Assembly: GCA_949128115.1 (NCBI GenBank)
Contig: OX421964.1
Location: 3,224,001 to 3,288,000, forward strand
DNA length: 64,000 nucleotides
Direction of reading: 5' to 3'
DNA from: Anaspis maculata
Taxonomy: Eukaryota > Arthropoda > Insecta > Coleoptera > Scraptiidae
Below, in pieces: positions 1 through 10,870 of this stretch. Within the stretch, counting starts at the first letter, position 1, and every line of letters starts with the position of its first letter. Under the pieces are notes generated by a model. That model did not search any database, had not been told where the DNA came from, and was given only the letters and a program-made list of their open reading frames with translations. The translations under genes and the position numbers were made by a program.

Positions 1-235
1 TGGAAATTCCGGTGATGTGATTTCCGAAAGATATCTGGGAGCTCCGGTGATTTCTGAAATATTTCCGGGAACTCCGGTGATTTCCGAAAGACTTGGGAAT
101 TCCGGTGATTTTCCAAAGACTTCCGGGAATTCCGGTGATTTCCGAGAGATTTCGGGGAATTTCGGTGATTTCCGAAAGAATTCCGGGAGTCCCGGTGATT
201 TCCTAAAGACTTCCGGGAATCCAAAAATGAAATGT
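1..235. repeat. Minisatellite, about 31-bp unit
   Basis: About seven imperfect head-to-tail copies of a unit containing GGGAATTCCGGTGATTTCC followed by a variable GAAAGACTTCC segment. Decay increases towards the right. The open frame across it only reflects the repeat, because the unit translates to a recurring SGDF motif. It probably continues beyond the window start. Confidence 0.85.
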
Positions 236-841
236 ACACTGAATTCCGGGGAAATCAACCCCTCGGGGATCCTTGAAAATTATCGGTAACGTTCAGAACC
301 TTCGAAATTCCTAGAATTGTCGTGGAAATCCCTATAAATCCCATAGAAAACTCTAGAAATTCTTATAAATCCTCAGAAGTTCTGTTGAGATCTTCAAAAG
401 TCACTTTTGGAATTTCAAGAATCCTAGGAATATCCCAGAGTTTCTTTGAAAATATTTGGTTCCCCTTGATGTCCCATTTTAGATCACTTTCGCGACTCAA
501 TTCGCTACCTCGCTAATTTTTTCTGATTCTTTCCGGAATTTTCCAGAGTTTTTTCAAAACCTTTTTTTTTCTTCAAGTTTTTCGATTTACAATACAGGTG
601 ACTTTTGCGATAAAATTTCACGGAACTTCTGCTGAGTTTTTTTCAGCTCTTCTGGATTATTCCAGAGCCCCTTGGAGGTTCCCAAATTTCCCTAAACTAT
701 GGAATTCCCCTCAATGACTCCTAATTTGTACAAAGCAGAAAGCTTCTGCCACTGAATTTTTCGCAGTTACTCTGCTGAGCTCCTCCACAGTTTCTTTGGG
801 TCTTTCGTAAGACTCTCTCAAGTTTCCTCCAGAGTCGAGTC
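236..841. repeat. Degenerate repeat field, no gene seen
   Basis: Diverged short motifs such as TAGAAATTC, CCAGAGTTTT and GGAATTCC recur without a clean period. This looks like an older, decayed part of the same repeat territory as the flanking units. No coding frame of substance is visible on either strand. Confidence 0.5.
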
Positions 842-1027
842 CAGGGCCGCTATTCTTGAATCGTGTGAGAAATTCCCCTGGGAGTTTTATATAATCCGTA
901 CTACACTTCTGTAGCGAAAGTTGCCTAAAAACCAACTATTTAAGGTAACATTCGCTACATCAGTGTACTGCAGAATGTATTTTACTCCCAGGGACTTTTC
1001 TCACACGATTCAAGAATAGCGGCCCTG
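842..1027. mobile_element. Small palindromic MITE
   Basis: A 186-bp inverted repeat. The left end CAGGGCCGCTATTCTTGAAT matches the reverse complement of the right end, and pairing continues inward through TCGTGTGAGAAATTCCCC and on to CTGTAGCGAAAGTTGCC versus GGTAACATTCGCTAC. The terminal CAGGG is typical of hAT and of some Tc1-like non-autonomous elements. I could not recognise a clean target-site duplication (TSD), so the superfamily is open. Confidence 0.7.
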
Positions 1028-1065
1028 AGTATTCAGTTTCCCATAAGACTTCCTCTAACTTCCAT

Positions 1066-2333
1066 AGAATGGTTATTGGGACTGAATTCCCCATAGTTTT
1101 CCCTGCTGAGCTGTTCTGGAGTTCCTCTGGATTTTTAGGGACTCCCCTTAGACCTCTCTTCAGAAACTTAGTACCTCTTGAGGTTCTACAGCTTGTACTG
1201 ATCTACAGCTTGTATTGAATACAATCGGAATTACTTTCGCGACTAAACTCTACGCAGTTTTCCCGCTGAGTTTCTAGTCTTTCAAAAGTTGGGTCTTTTC
1301 AGAATTTCTTGGAATTCCCTAGAGTTTCGCTGTCGGGCTTCTCGGGTTTCTTTGGACTCTTTCGGAATTCTTCGAAGCTCCCTCAGAGTACTTTTTTGGA
1401 CATATTTAGTTTCGGGATCTTCAACGTCTACTATTGCGAACAAATTTTAATCCTCCACTGATTACCTACCTCCAGAGCTCTCCAGAGTTTTCCCGAATTT
1501 GTCGTAAAGATCTTCAAACCTGCACGAAAAGTAGTTTTCCGGCTGGATTCGCTAAAGTTCATCTGGGTTTTTTTCCAGAATTTTTTAAAATTCCTCCAAG
1601 TTCCCTAGAATATTTTGATTCACATTAAGGCCAACTTGTACTTCAACTTCAACTCTCCCATGTGGCTTCCTCTGACTTGCATTAAAAGGTTATTGGGACT
1701 GGATTCTCTATAGTTTCCCCTGCTGAGCTGTTCTAGAGTTTTTCTGGAATTCTAGGGACTTCCCTTAAGACTTCCCTTCAGAAATTTTGTACCTGTTGAA
1801 GTTCTACAGCTTGTACTAAAGAGAAATACAATTGGAATTACTTTCGCGACTAAATTCTATGCAGTGCCCCTGCTGAGTTTCTAGTCTTTCAAAAGTTGGG
1901 TCTTTTCAATTTTTTTTGGAATTCCCTAGAATTTCGCTGTCGGGCTCCTCAAAGTTTCTTTGGACTCTTTCGGAATTCTTCGAAGTTCCCTCAGAGTACT
2001 TTTTTGAACATATTTAGTTTCAGGATCTTCAACGTCTACCAAAGAGATCACTATTGCAAATAAATTTCAATCCTCCACCGAATACCTCCAGAGCTCTCCA
2101 GAGTTTTCCCGAATTTGTCGTAAAGATCTTTAAACCTGCACGAAAAGTAGTTTTTCGGCTGGATTCGCTGAAGTTCATCTGGGTTTTTTCCAGAATTTTT
2201 TAGAATTCCTTCAAGTTCCTTGGAATATTTTGCTTCACATTGAGGCCAACTTGTACTTCAACTTCAACTTTCCCATGAGGCTTCCTCTGACTTGCTTGAA
2301 AAGGTTATTGGGACTGAATTCCCCATAGTTTTC
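1066..2333. repeat. Tandem repeat, about 615-bp unit (two copies and start of a third)
   Basis: The anchor phrase GGTTATTGGGACTGAATTCC recurs near 1070, 1687 and 2302. Each copy then runs through CCTGCTGAGCTGTTCT, GTTCTACAGCTTGTACT, CTAGTCTTTCAAAAGTTGGG and CCTGCACGAAAAGTAG. The third copy stops at 2333 and resumes at 5877 because a foldback element inserted into it. Copies 1 and 2 preserve the uninterrupted target sequence. The units are non-coding. Confidence 0.85.
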
Positions 2334-2370
2334 TACGGAAGCGTAGAAGGGCCAGGCTGCGAAACTTTTT

Positions 2371-3165
2371 ACGGACAAAGTCGAGTTTCAAAGTCGACCC
2401 GGTCGAGTTCCAAACTCGACTTTCTGCGTAAAGTCGAGTTTCAAAGTCGACCGGGTCGAGTTTCAAACTCGACTTTCTGCGTAAAGTCGAGTTTCAAAGT
2501 CGACCGGGTCGAGTTTCAAACTCGACTTTCTGCGTAAAGTCGAGTTTCAAAGTCGACCGGGTCGAGTTTCAAAGTCGACCCGGTCGAGTTCCAAACTCGA
2601 CTTTCTGCGTAAAGTCGAGTTTCAAAGTCGACCGGGTCGAGTTTCAAAGTCGACCCGGTCGAGTTTCAAACTCGACTTTCTGCGTAAAGTCGAGTTTCAA
2701 AGTCGACCGGGTCGAGTTTCAAAGTCGACCCGGTCGAGTTTCAAACTCGACTTTCTGCGTAAAGTCGAGTTTCAAAGTCGACCCGGTCGAGTTTCAAACT
2801 CGACTTTCTGCGTAAAGTCGAGTTTCAAAGTCGACCCGGTCGAGTTTCAAAGTCGACCCGGTCGAGTTCCAAACTCGACTTTCTGCGTAAAGTCGAGTTT
2901 CAAAGTCGACCCGGTCGAGTTTCAAAGTCGACCCGGTCGAGTTTCAAAGTCGACCCGGTCGAGTTCCAAACTCGACTTTCTGCGTAAAGTCGAGTTTCAA
3001 AGTCGACCGGGTCGAGTTTCAAACTCGACTTTCTGCGTAAAGTCGAGTTTCAAAGTCGACCCGGTCGAGTTTCAAAGTCGACCCGGTCGAGTTCCAAACT
3101 CGACTTTCTGCGTAAAGTCGAGTTTCAAAGTCGACCCGGTCGAGTTTCAAAGTCGACCCGGACGT
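2371..3165. repeat. GTCGAC-rich satellite, left arm
   Basis: Tandem copies of GTCGAGTTTCAAAGTCGACC interleaved with an AAACTCGACTTTCTGCGTAA spacer. Units of about 22 and 31 bp alternate irregularly. Nearly every unit is locally self-complementary, so single strands could form multiple hairpins. The array is the subterminal part of the surrounding foldback element and has an inverted partner at 5513-5832. Confidence 0.92.
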
Positions 3166-3299
3166 AAACTGCTCGTCATAAGTTCAGGAATATCTCAGGT
3201 AAAAAATATCCGATTTGGAAAAAGTTGATGACCCCTGAAAGAGCTTATTACCCTTGACTGCAGGACGCTTATCGAATTATGTCATAACTGACTTAGTTC

Positions 3300-4615
3300 A
3301 TTATATACAGGATGCTAAAGAAGGGAGTGACAAAAGGATTGATTTTTCAAGCCGTGTAACTTTTCAGCGTATTTTCGCGAGGAAAAACTTCTTCCAATGA
3401 ATAGCTGATATCCCCAAGGATAGCCAATATAGGCATTACTTTTTCATCCATACATGATTATCATTATTATTATCAAAAAATTAATATTTCCTGTTCACTT
3501 CAAAGAAGTTGAACTCCTCCTAGGGGAATGAAGCTAGAGCCCTGGAACTTTTTCCGATGGATAGTCTGAGTCGTCAGGGTTTGGTTTATACCCCATGGAT
3601 GACGTAGTCGTATTCGTGCAATATTGGACAATTTCAAAATTGTCCGGACAAATATCATGTTGACCGGGCACATAAGGACAATTGACCGGGTATATTTAGA
3701 CACTTTTTAGAATGTCTTACATCACTTCCTCCCATCAATTGAAAGAGATCAATTTGAAAAAATTGCACATCATGCTTGAAGCTTGAATGGCCAGTAATGT
3801 GTCAGATTAAAACCGAAACAAGATGGAGACGGAAGCGTGAAATCACAGAATGGCGTGAAATTCAGCTTGAAAATTAGAATGTTACTGCAAAACAAGATTA
3901 AGTTCGAAGTTTCATGAAAATCATTCCCCTAATAAAGAGACTTCGACTATTTACACAGCATACTAACAACCAAGATGGCGACGGAATCATGTAATTCAGC
4001 CTGAAAATATAAGAATGATCGTACGAAACAAGGGTAAGTTCCAAGTTCCACGAAAATCGTTCCACAAATGAGAAATTTCAGTATAGCGGCCAAGATGGCA
4101 GCGGAATTATGAAACTCAGGTTGGGAAGAAGAATGTTTATATAAGACAAATGTAAGTTCCAAGTTTCATGACAATCGTTCCACTAATAAGAGATTTCGGA
4201 GGCAATCCCAATATGGCGGCCAAGGAGTTCCACGCAAATCGTTATTCTAATAAGAAATTTCAAAATGGTGAGCTAGATGGCACCACAACCATCAGGTCAA
4301 ATCTGCTCATTGGTCACCCTTAAGGACCTAATAAGCTATCTATCGGAAAAACTTCCAGGGCTCTAGCTTCATTCCCTTAGAAAGAATTCAACTTCTTTGA
4401 AGTGCACAGTAAATCTTTGTTTTCTGATGATGATGATGATAATAATAATAATGATACATAATGGATGGATAAAAAAATATTGCCTATTGGCTTCCTTTGA
4501 AGGTATAAGCCATTAACTGGAAAAAGTTTATTCTCACAAAAATACGTTGAAAATTTACACGGCTTCAAAAATCAACCCTTATGTCACTCCTTTCTTTGGC
4601 ATCCTATATAGAAGC
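3300..4615. repeat. Inner inverted repeat with tandem loop
   Basis: About 3300-3600 pairs with 4310-4615; for example, the segment around CTTCAAAGAAGTTGAACTCC near 3500 matches, inverted, ATTCAACTTCTTTGAAGTGC near 4385. The loop (about 3800-4290) contains three to four direct copies of a unit near 120 bp with CAAGATGGCGACGGAAT and GTAAGTTCCAAGTTTCATGA. Several short minus-strand frames here are repeat translations and not genes. Confidence 0.7.
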
Positions 4616-4678
4616 TGCCCTAGTACGTTGTCGGTGTATTTTCGGGACACCCTGATAATGCATGAAGTCAGTTATGAC

Positions 4679-5186
4679 TAGAGAGCGGATTTATAATTTT
4701 TTACATCTTCTATTCGCTAAGTTAGATGCAACTGTCGACTTGCAGCTTGACGTTTCCATCTATAAGGAACCTAAATACCAAGTTTTATTTCGCATATAAT
4801 TTATTATTTTGAGTTTTTACTGCAGACAAATTGATGGTCCATATAGTCGCATATAGCCGCATATTTAGTCCATATTTTTGCATATAACTGAATATTTGTC
4901 AGTATCTTGGCCATTTTATCTTGATGTGCCAAAAAAAATCACGATTTTTCCATTTTAAGAAAAAAATAAAAATTTTCGAGAATTTTTTTTTTACTTCGAT
5001 GGTCAGAGTTGGTTGGTTGGTTTTACATGTAAATGTTGAAATTTTCAATATTTTTTTAGCTTATATCACATATTTACTCGCATATATTGCTTTATTTGAA
5101 CATTTTTACCGCATATTTTGACAGTTTTTAAGCGCATATAAACTACATATTCCGAGCTTTTTTACCGCATATAAATCCGCTCCCTA
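4679..5186. mobile_element. Non-autonomous hAT-type MITE, 508 bp
   Basis: The termini are TAGAGAGCGGATTTATA and the reverse complement of TAGGGAGCGGATTTATA. The 8-bp sequence GTTATGAC flanks both sides (4671-4678, 5187-5194). The opposite arm of the host foldback element (near 3286) keeps this segment uninterrupted, with only one GTCATAAC. The subterminal zones are rich in CGCATAT motifs. An 8-bp duplication and T/CAG-type ends indicate hAT. The short AT-rich frame inside has no recognisable domain. Confidence 0.85.
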
Positions 5187-5198
5187 GTTATGACCTAA

Positions 5199-5366
5199 AG
5201 GTGCGTTCAGTCAGTTTATTTAGACGCAAGTTTTAATTTTAGTCGCAAGCGCAGCGACGCCCATTGGCTCTCATATGAACCAGCCTCCTCAGAACAGCTA
5301 ATAGACGATGCAGCGCTTACGGCTAAAATTAAAACTTGTGACTAAATAAGCTGACTGAACGCACCT
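5199..5366. mobile_element. Small MITE, PIF/Harbinger-like
   Basis: A 168-bp near palindrome with ends AGGTGCGTTCAGTCAGTTTA and the reverse complement of AGGTGCGTTCAGTCAGCTTA. The flanks are TAA on the left and CAA on the right. The opposite foldback arm lacks the segment and has TTA at the corresponding position. A 3-bp TWA-like duplication suggests PIF/Harbinger, but one flank differs by a base. Confidence 0.7.
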
Positions 5367-5512
5367 CAAGTCAACATAATCGTCCTGCAGCCAAAAGTAA
5401 GCTCTTTCAGGGGTCACAACTTTTTCCAAATCGGATATTTTTCCCCAGAGATATCCTTACTTGAAATTGGAGCAAATTTTGAGATATCCTCAACTTATGA
5501 CGAGCAGTTTAT

Positions 5513-5832
5513 GACCGGGTCGACTTTGAAACTCGACCGGGTCGACTTTGGAACTCGACTTTACACAGAAAGTCGAGTTTGAAACTCGACCGGGTCGACT
5601 TTGAAACTCGACCGGGTCGAGTTTGAAACTCGACTTTACGCAGAAAGTCGAGTTTGAAACTCGACCGGGTCGACTTTGGAACTCGACCGGGTCGACTTTG
5701 AAACTCGACCGGGTCGACTTTGGAACTCGACCGGGTCGACTTTGAAACTCGACCGGGTCGACTTTGAAACTCGACTTTGCGCAGAAAGTCGAGTTTGAAA
5801 CTCGACCGGGTCGACTTTGGAACTCGACTTTG
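5513..5832. repeat. GTCGAC-rich satellite, right arm
   Basis: The inverted counterpart of the left-arm array, with tandem copies of CCGGGTCGACTTTGAAACTC. It is shorter than the left array, so the two arms have changed copy number independently. Confidence 0.9.
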
Positions 5833-5876
5833 TGTCCGTAAAAAGATTTGCAGCTTGGCCCTTCTACGCTTCCGTA

Positions 5877-6440
5877 GTTTTCCCTGCTGAGCTGTTCTAG
5901 AGTTCCTCTGGATTTTTAGGGACTCCCCTTAGACTTATCTTCAGAAATTTAGTACCTCTTGAGGTTCTACAGCTTGTACTGAACACAATCGGAATTACTT
6001 TCGCGACTAAAGTCTACGCAGCTCCCCCGCTGAGTTTATAGTCTTTCAAAAGTTGGGTCTTTTCAGAATTTCTTGGAATTCCCTAGAGATCCGCTGCCGG
6101 GCTCCTCATGGACTCTTTCGGAATTCTTCGAAGTTCCCCCAGAGTACTTTTTTGGACATACTTAGTTCCAGAATCTTCAACGTCTAGGTACTATTGCGGA
6201 TAAATCTCAATCCTCCAACGCGTACCTCCAGAGTTCCCCAGACTTTTCCCGAATTTGTCGTAAAGATCTTCAAACCTGCACGAAAAGTAGCTCTTCCGGC
6301 TGGATTTGCTGAAGTTCATCTGGGTTTTTTTTTCCAGAATTTTTCAGAGTTCTTCAAAGTTTCCCTAGAATATTCTGATTCACATTGAGGCTCTCCAACT
6401 TGTACTAAAGAGGTGACTGCAACTGAATTCTCCGCATCTT
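5877..6440. repeat. Remainder of third 615-bp tandem unit
   Basis: It resumes with GTTTTCCCTGCTGAGCTGTT, exactly where the third unit was broken at 2333, and continues through the same landmarks as the copies at 1093-1640 and 1700-2240. It ends in diverged sequence near 6440. Confidence 0.85.
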
Positions 6441-8029
6441 TTCATCTGCTGAGCTCCTCCAGAGTTCTTTTGGGCTTTGCAGGAGCTCTTCGGAGTTACC
6501 AAGAGCTTCCATGAAATGTTTAATTTCACTTAAATCACTTTTCACTGATAATTTTCGTACTGTCAAACTAGATCGGGAAGCGTTTCAGTGCTTGAAAAAC
6601 GAGCGGATGCCTACTAGGGCAATGAAAAAATAATCATAAATAAAGCGCCAATTTTGAAAAAGATCACCTCTCTATAGAACCGGTCAAAAAAAGCTCGTCT
6701 GCTATCCGAATTCATCCGACCTTCAAGCCTAGCTTTCCCACTAACTCAAGGCTGAACCGGCGGTCCATCATGCAGTAAAAAGAATGCTTTCCATGCGAAC
6801 TCCGGACATCGGAATAAGCGGCCAAGTTTTTCCTTCGCACACTCATCCCATCCCACACCGGGCGCGTTTTGTCCCGACGATCCTCTCTTTCTCAAAGGCC
6901 GGATTTATTTATCGATGTTGATGCCGTAAATCCTCTTGAAGAATCACAGCCGCATCGCATAGTGGGGCTTTATTAGAAGAAGTTAAGCAGATCCGACGAA
7001 AACAAACGCATACCGCACGGTGAGGACACCAGACCGAAATCAATAGTTTTGGCCGAGCATTGTAACCGTGCCAGAGAATATTTTCCGGCAGTATACAGGA
7101 CGATTTCGAAATCCAAGGACAAAAGCCGAAACATTTATGCGGAACCCGCATTTCAGAGAGTCACTCTGTATGAAAACCTGCTCTCTCTCTCTCTCCGTGA
7201 TTGATTTGTCAAACGTTATCAGCGGCCTCAAACCGCGCTGGCTTTATTCATTCTTTCAGCCATCCATCATTCAAATTAGGACGATTTTCCGCTTTTCCTT
7301 CCATTCTTTGAATAGTTTGTTTGCAGCTTTCGCCCGGGGAAATCGCGTTTTATCGCAAGGGCGGAAAGGCCAGGCCGGGCCAGACGAGGTTAATTCCATT
7401 GTTTGTCCTCCGCTGAAGAGCCGAACAACAAGGATTTTTCGGCTAAGTGCATCATCATCTAGAATTTGAGAACCGCAGTCGATGAGCTTTGAGCTTTTCT
7501 GTACAACATGAGCTTTCACAAACGCACGGAATTGGATAATTAAGGCTGGGTATGTTTACGTAATTCAGGTCAAAGAGGGGCTTATCTTTCGATATTGAAA
7601 GTTCTGATGCGTACAAAGCTTGATGCTAGTTTAATAGGCTTGCTTTTAGAGCGGCGTGTTATTTTTGAATTTGTATAAGCAGTGAAGGATGGAATAAGCT
7701 GCGCTTTTTGTATCAAACTCGTGAGTGAAACAGGCGTGGGTGTTCCCAGAGACAAACGAAGCGAAGAGATCACATTCACTCTTATTCTTTATGTGCCATT
7801 GAAAATGTTTAATATTGAAAATGGGATTTTCAAGAGCCGAAATTTACTGGTTCAGTAAGCAAGTACCTACCTACTTTGTCAGTTCAAGCACAGGCAGATG
7901 AAATCCCTGCTCAATACACTCACCCAATAATACCCAATTTAACCAATGCTCCCGTACCTACTTATTGAAATGAACTGAAAAATGTAAAATTGAAAATTTG
8001 ATTCGGCGATTGAATTGAATGGAGAATAA
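6441..8029. other. Non-repetitive spacer, no supported gene
   Basis: Overlapping frames of 63 to 133 codons exist on both strands between about 6900 and 7780, but none shows a recognisable domain, coherent splice structure or clear coding bias. There is a CT microsatellite near 7178-7196. This is one of the few stretches without obvious inverted or tandem repeats, so it may be host unique DNA. Confidence 0.5.
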
Positions 8030-8305
8030 AGGCCTGCAGCTCAGACTGTAAAAGTAGCTTAGAAACCGAAAAACCGGCAAGTTCATTTCAACTTTTTCTA
8101 ACCAACTTTATCCGAAAGTACATCATGTGAGAACATTCCAGCCAAAAGTTCTCCAAAATTCTCTTGGCGGTACATCCTCAAAAGGCCCCTTGAAGACGAC
8201 CAGAAATCAAATTTATCGTGCGCCGCGGCCGTTTTTTCTGTTTTACGGGTAAACTATGATAGGTAGGAGAAAGTTTTCAGGCACGAAGTTTTAGAGGATA
8301 AAATT

Positions 8306-10468
8306 CCCATATAGCACAAGTACATCCAATGGACGTCCATAGGCTATCCTGAAATGGACATACGGAGATCCATTGGACGTCCATAAAAGGTCCATTGGAT
8401 GTCTTATGGACAGCTTATGGACGTCCATTTGGCACTAAGTTGTACGTCCCTAAAACGTCCCTCATGGGATGTCCATAAGATGACCATTTGTGATAAATTT
8501 GGACATTCAAAAGACGTTTCTCAAAAAAAAGCGTTTCAATCATTGAAAATATTTATTCTTAAAAAAAATTAAAGTTTCAAATAACAATAAAGCAAACCAG
8601 CATAGCTTGAGTTGTTGTTGCCTTCGGCACAGCTTGACTTGCTGACGATTCTGGCATAGCTTGGTTGTTGATGCTTTCAACATAACTTGGCTTGTTGTTG
8701 TTGTTGGAGCTTCTGGGATAGCTTGATTGTCTAAAGCTACTGGAATAGGTCTCGGACTCTAGGGTAGAACATGCGCTGCTTAATAATGAATGTTTGTTGA
8801 TCCCTAGCCTAGGGATGGCTACTCCCCTTCAAGTCGTTTCGGAAACCTGAAACGATTCTTTTGTAATAAATAAAAAATGGAATAAAAACATCGGAATCGT
8901 ACCCGTAAGGTTATGTCGGGTTTTTCCGTTTGTCGAAATGTTTGCAACTGGGCACAGAACAGGACGGCATTGTCAATTTTCAATAAACGAGCCTAGTACG
9001 TAGCTTAGAAAGTCCATAGCTTAGAATGTCCATAGCTTAGAAAATCCTTAGCTTAGAATGGTCCGTAGCTTAGAAAGTCTATAGCTTAGAATGTTCTTAG
9101 CTTAGAAAGTTCTTAGCTTAGAATGGTCCGTAGCTTAGAAAGCTCACAGCTTAGAATGGCTCGTAGCTTAGAATGTCCATAGCTTAGAAAGTTCATAGTT
9201 TAGAAAATTCATAGGTAAGAATGTTCTTAGTTTAGAAGGTTCTTAGCTTAGAATGGTTCGTAGCTTAGAATGTCCATAGCGTCCAGACTACTGAAGATGA
9301 CGTTTCATCTAGACAGATTGGTGTGCAAAATTGTTGAGAAAGTAAACAATCTCATTGCTAGGTATTCCGATTGCGGGTCCACAAAAAAAAAACTACTGAA
9401 CCTGACGACATCCATGTACACAGCTCGGTGTGCCAAATTGCTGAGAACTTTTGAGAATTTCAGTTTCTAGTATACCCACTCTGTGCGCGCAAGTTTCCAT
9501 CGGATTCTAAGCTATGAACTTTTTAGCTACGGATCATTCGAAGATATGATCTTTCTAAACAGACATATCCACGCAGTCAACATTTTAAGCTACGAACTAA
9601 TCTGAGGTGCGAATTTCCCAGGCTGCGACCCATTCTAAGCTATGGACCATTCTAAGCTAAGAACCTTCTAAGCTAAGAACATTCTAACCTATGCATTTTC
9701 TAAGCTATGAACTTTCTAAGCAGTGAACATTCTAAGCTACGAACCATTCTAAGCTGTGAGCTTTCTAAACTATGGACCATTCTAAGCTAAGAACTTTCTA
9801 AGCTACGAACATTCTAAGCTATGGACTTTCTAAGCAACGGATCGTCCCCCAATAAACACTATAAAGTCTTCTTAGTCAAAAAATCACTGGAAAGCACGGA
9901 GAAAACTTTGCACAAAGAAATGCGGGTTTGAGGAAAACGACGCGACGCTATCACAGTGACAGTACTGATAGTTCGATAGTTGTGACACTGAGTGACACTC
10001 AGGGATGACAAGTATTCGCAGCTCTGCCAACCGACAAGAATTGAAGTTACTAGAAGGAGTAAAAGATACTGTTGATGTACGTAAATTATGTTAATTAAGA
10101 AAAATGGCTTTTCTTCCAAATTACCGCAATAATAATGATAATAATATGATATTAGGCCCGGTGGCCTAATTTTTGAATTGTGAGTTAACTTTCAACTTGT
10201 TTTTGTTGCTGAAAAATTATAGCTGTAGGTACCTTGTCACATATTTTCACACTTTTTTTTATGGCAATGGACTCTATATGTTTAGATGTTGAAAATGAAG
10301 AACGTCCATCAAGTGGTCCATGAAAGACGTCCATGGGTCGTCGTTTCTGTACATCCATAGAATGTTCCCTGAATGGATGTCTTATGGATGTCCAAATCAA
10401 GTCCATGGACATGAGGACTTGATATGTACTTGAAATGGACGTCCATAAGATATCCTGTGCTATATGGG
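8306..10468. mobile_element. Inverted-repeat element with GGACGTCC-type arms
   Basis: The termini are CCCATATAGCACA and its exact reverse complement TGTGCTATATGGG. The subterminal arms contain many copies of ATGGACGTCCAT-like motifs in opposite orientation. The right arm of the giant foldback (23131-23161) retains the site without the element, reading GGATAAAATTATCTACAAAA after reverse complementation. Comparison with that site does not give a clean TSD, so the superfamily is not assigned. The element hosts the nested unit at 8989-9849. Its remaining interior has no recognisable protein. Confidence 0.82.
8989..9849. mobile_element. Nested element with TAGCTTAGAA arrays
   Basis: The left part (about 9000-9280) is a tandem array of an approximately 19-bp unit, TAGCTTAGAATGTCCA. 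The right part (about 9520-9835) is the same array inverted. A central 200 bp with a short frame is not repetitive. CAATAAAC flanks both sides (8981-8988, 9850-9857), an 8-bp putative duplication suggesting hAT-type transposition. The extreme ends match only partly, so the boundaries are less sure than the arrays. Confidence 0.7.
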
Positions 10469-10870
10469 CTATCTACAAAAATGTCTGCGGTAGCATAGGG
10501 CTTCCATCTTTAGTTTAGCCGTCAGAGCGTCTCAAAGTTGAACGACATGAATTGCTATTTTGCTTTCGTGCGGGTTTTGACACAGAGTTACACCATATGA
10601 AGCTGACACGGTGCCCGTTATAATTGTGATATGCTTTTTTGCTGTGGTCATAGATAAGGTCCCAACAAAGTTTTACAGAAAAAAGGCTACTTGAAAATTC
10701 GTGCAGGAACGCGAGGTGGCGGTCCCAAAGATGGACACGTTCGATCTCTTGAAATCGTTGGTTTATCGGCTTGTGGTTGTTCGATCACAATAATTCTTTT
10801 TTCACCCGAAAGTGTTTTTCAAGCTGAAGTGTTTTCACCGTACTGTTTCCTTCCTGCACAATAGTGCCCG
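10469..10870. repeat. Inner left arm of the giant foldback
   Basis: Pairs, inverted, with 21840-22187 and 23113-23130. It includes the shared module with TTTAGCCGT and CAAAGTTG (about 10469-10572) and the uninterrupted 9-bp site GCATAGGGC at 10493-10501, which is duplicated around the insertion in the other arm. Confidence 0.85.

Larger units (their letters stand above)
2334..5876. mobile_element. Foldback element with satellite arms, 3.5 kb
   Basis: The termini are inverted repeats: TACGGAAGCGTAGAAGGGCC at the left, with its reverse complement at the right, continuing through an imperfect match into GTCGAC-rich tandem arrays facing each other. The flanking GTTTTC occurs on both sides (2328-2333 and 5877-5882), and the paralogous 615-bp unit near 1081-1105 has the empty site with a single copy. 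The duplication is 6 bp, or 7 bp if one terminal A is counted as target. The interior is also mostly palindromic (about 3170-3290 pairs with 5380-5510, about 3300-3600 with 4310-4615). No transposase is present. Long inverted arms containing tandem repeats define Foldback-type elements. Drosophila Galileo (P superfamily) has a comparable layout and a 7-bp duplication, but assignment to it is only a hypothesis. Confidence 0.88.

Noticed and set aside
2371..3165. Regular short repeats resembling a CRISPR array
   Set aside because: The spacers are themselves repeats, units are self-complementary and directly abutting, and an inverted copy lies at 5513-5832. This is a foldback satellite arm in eukaryotic DNA.
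7068..7469. 133-codon plus-strand frame as a gene
   Set aside because: No domain, overlapping frames of similar length exist on the other strand, and there is no splice or codon evidence.
9000..9840. Telomeric-type or centromeric satellite
   Set aside because: The arrays are short, inverted about a core and bounded by an 8-bp duplication, as expected for a transposable element.
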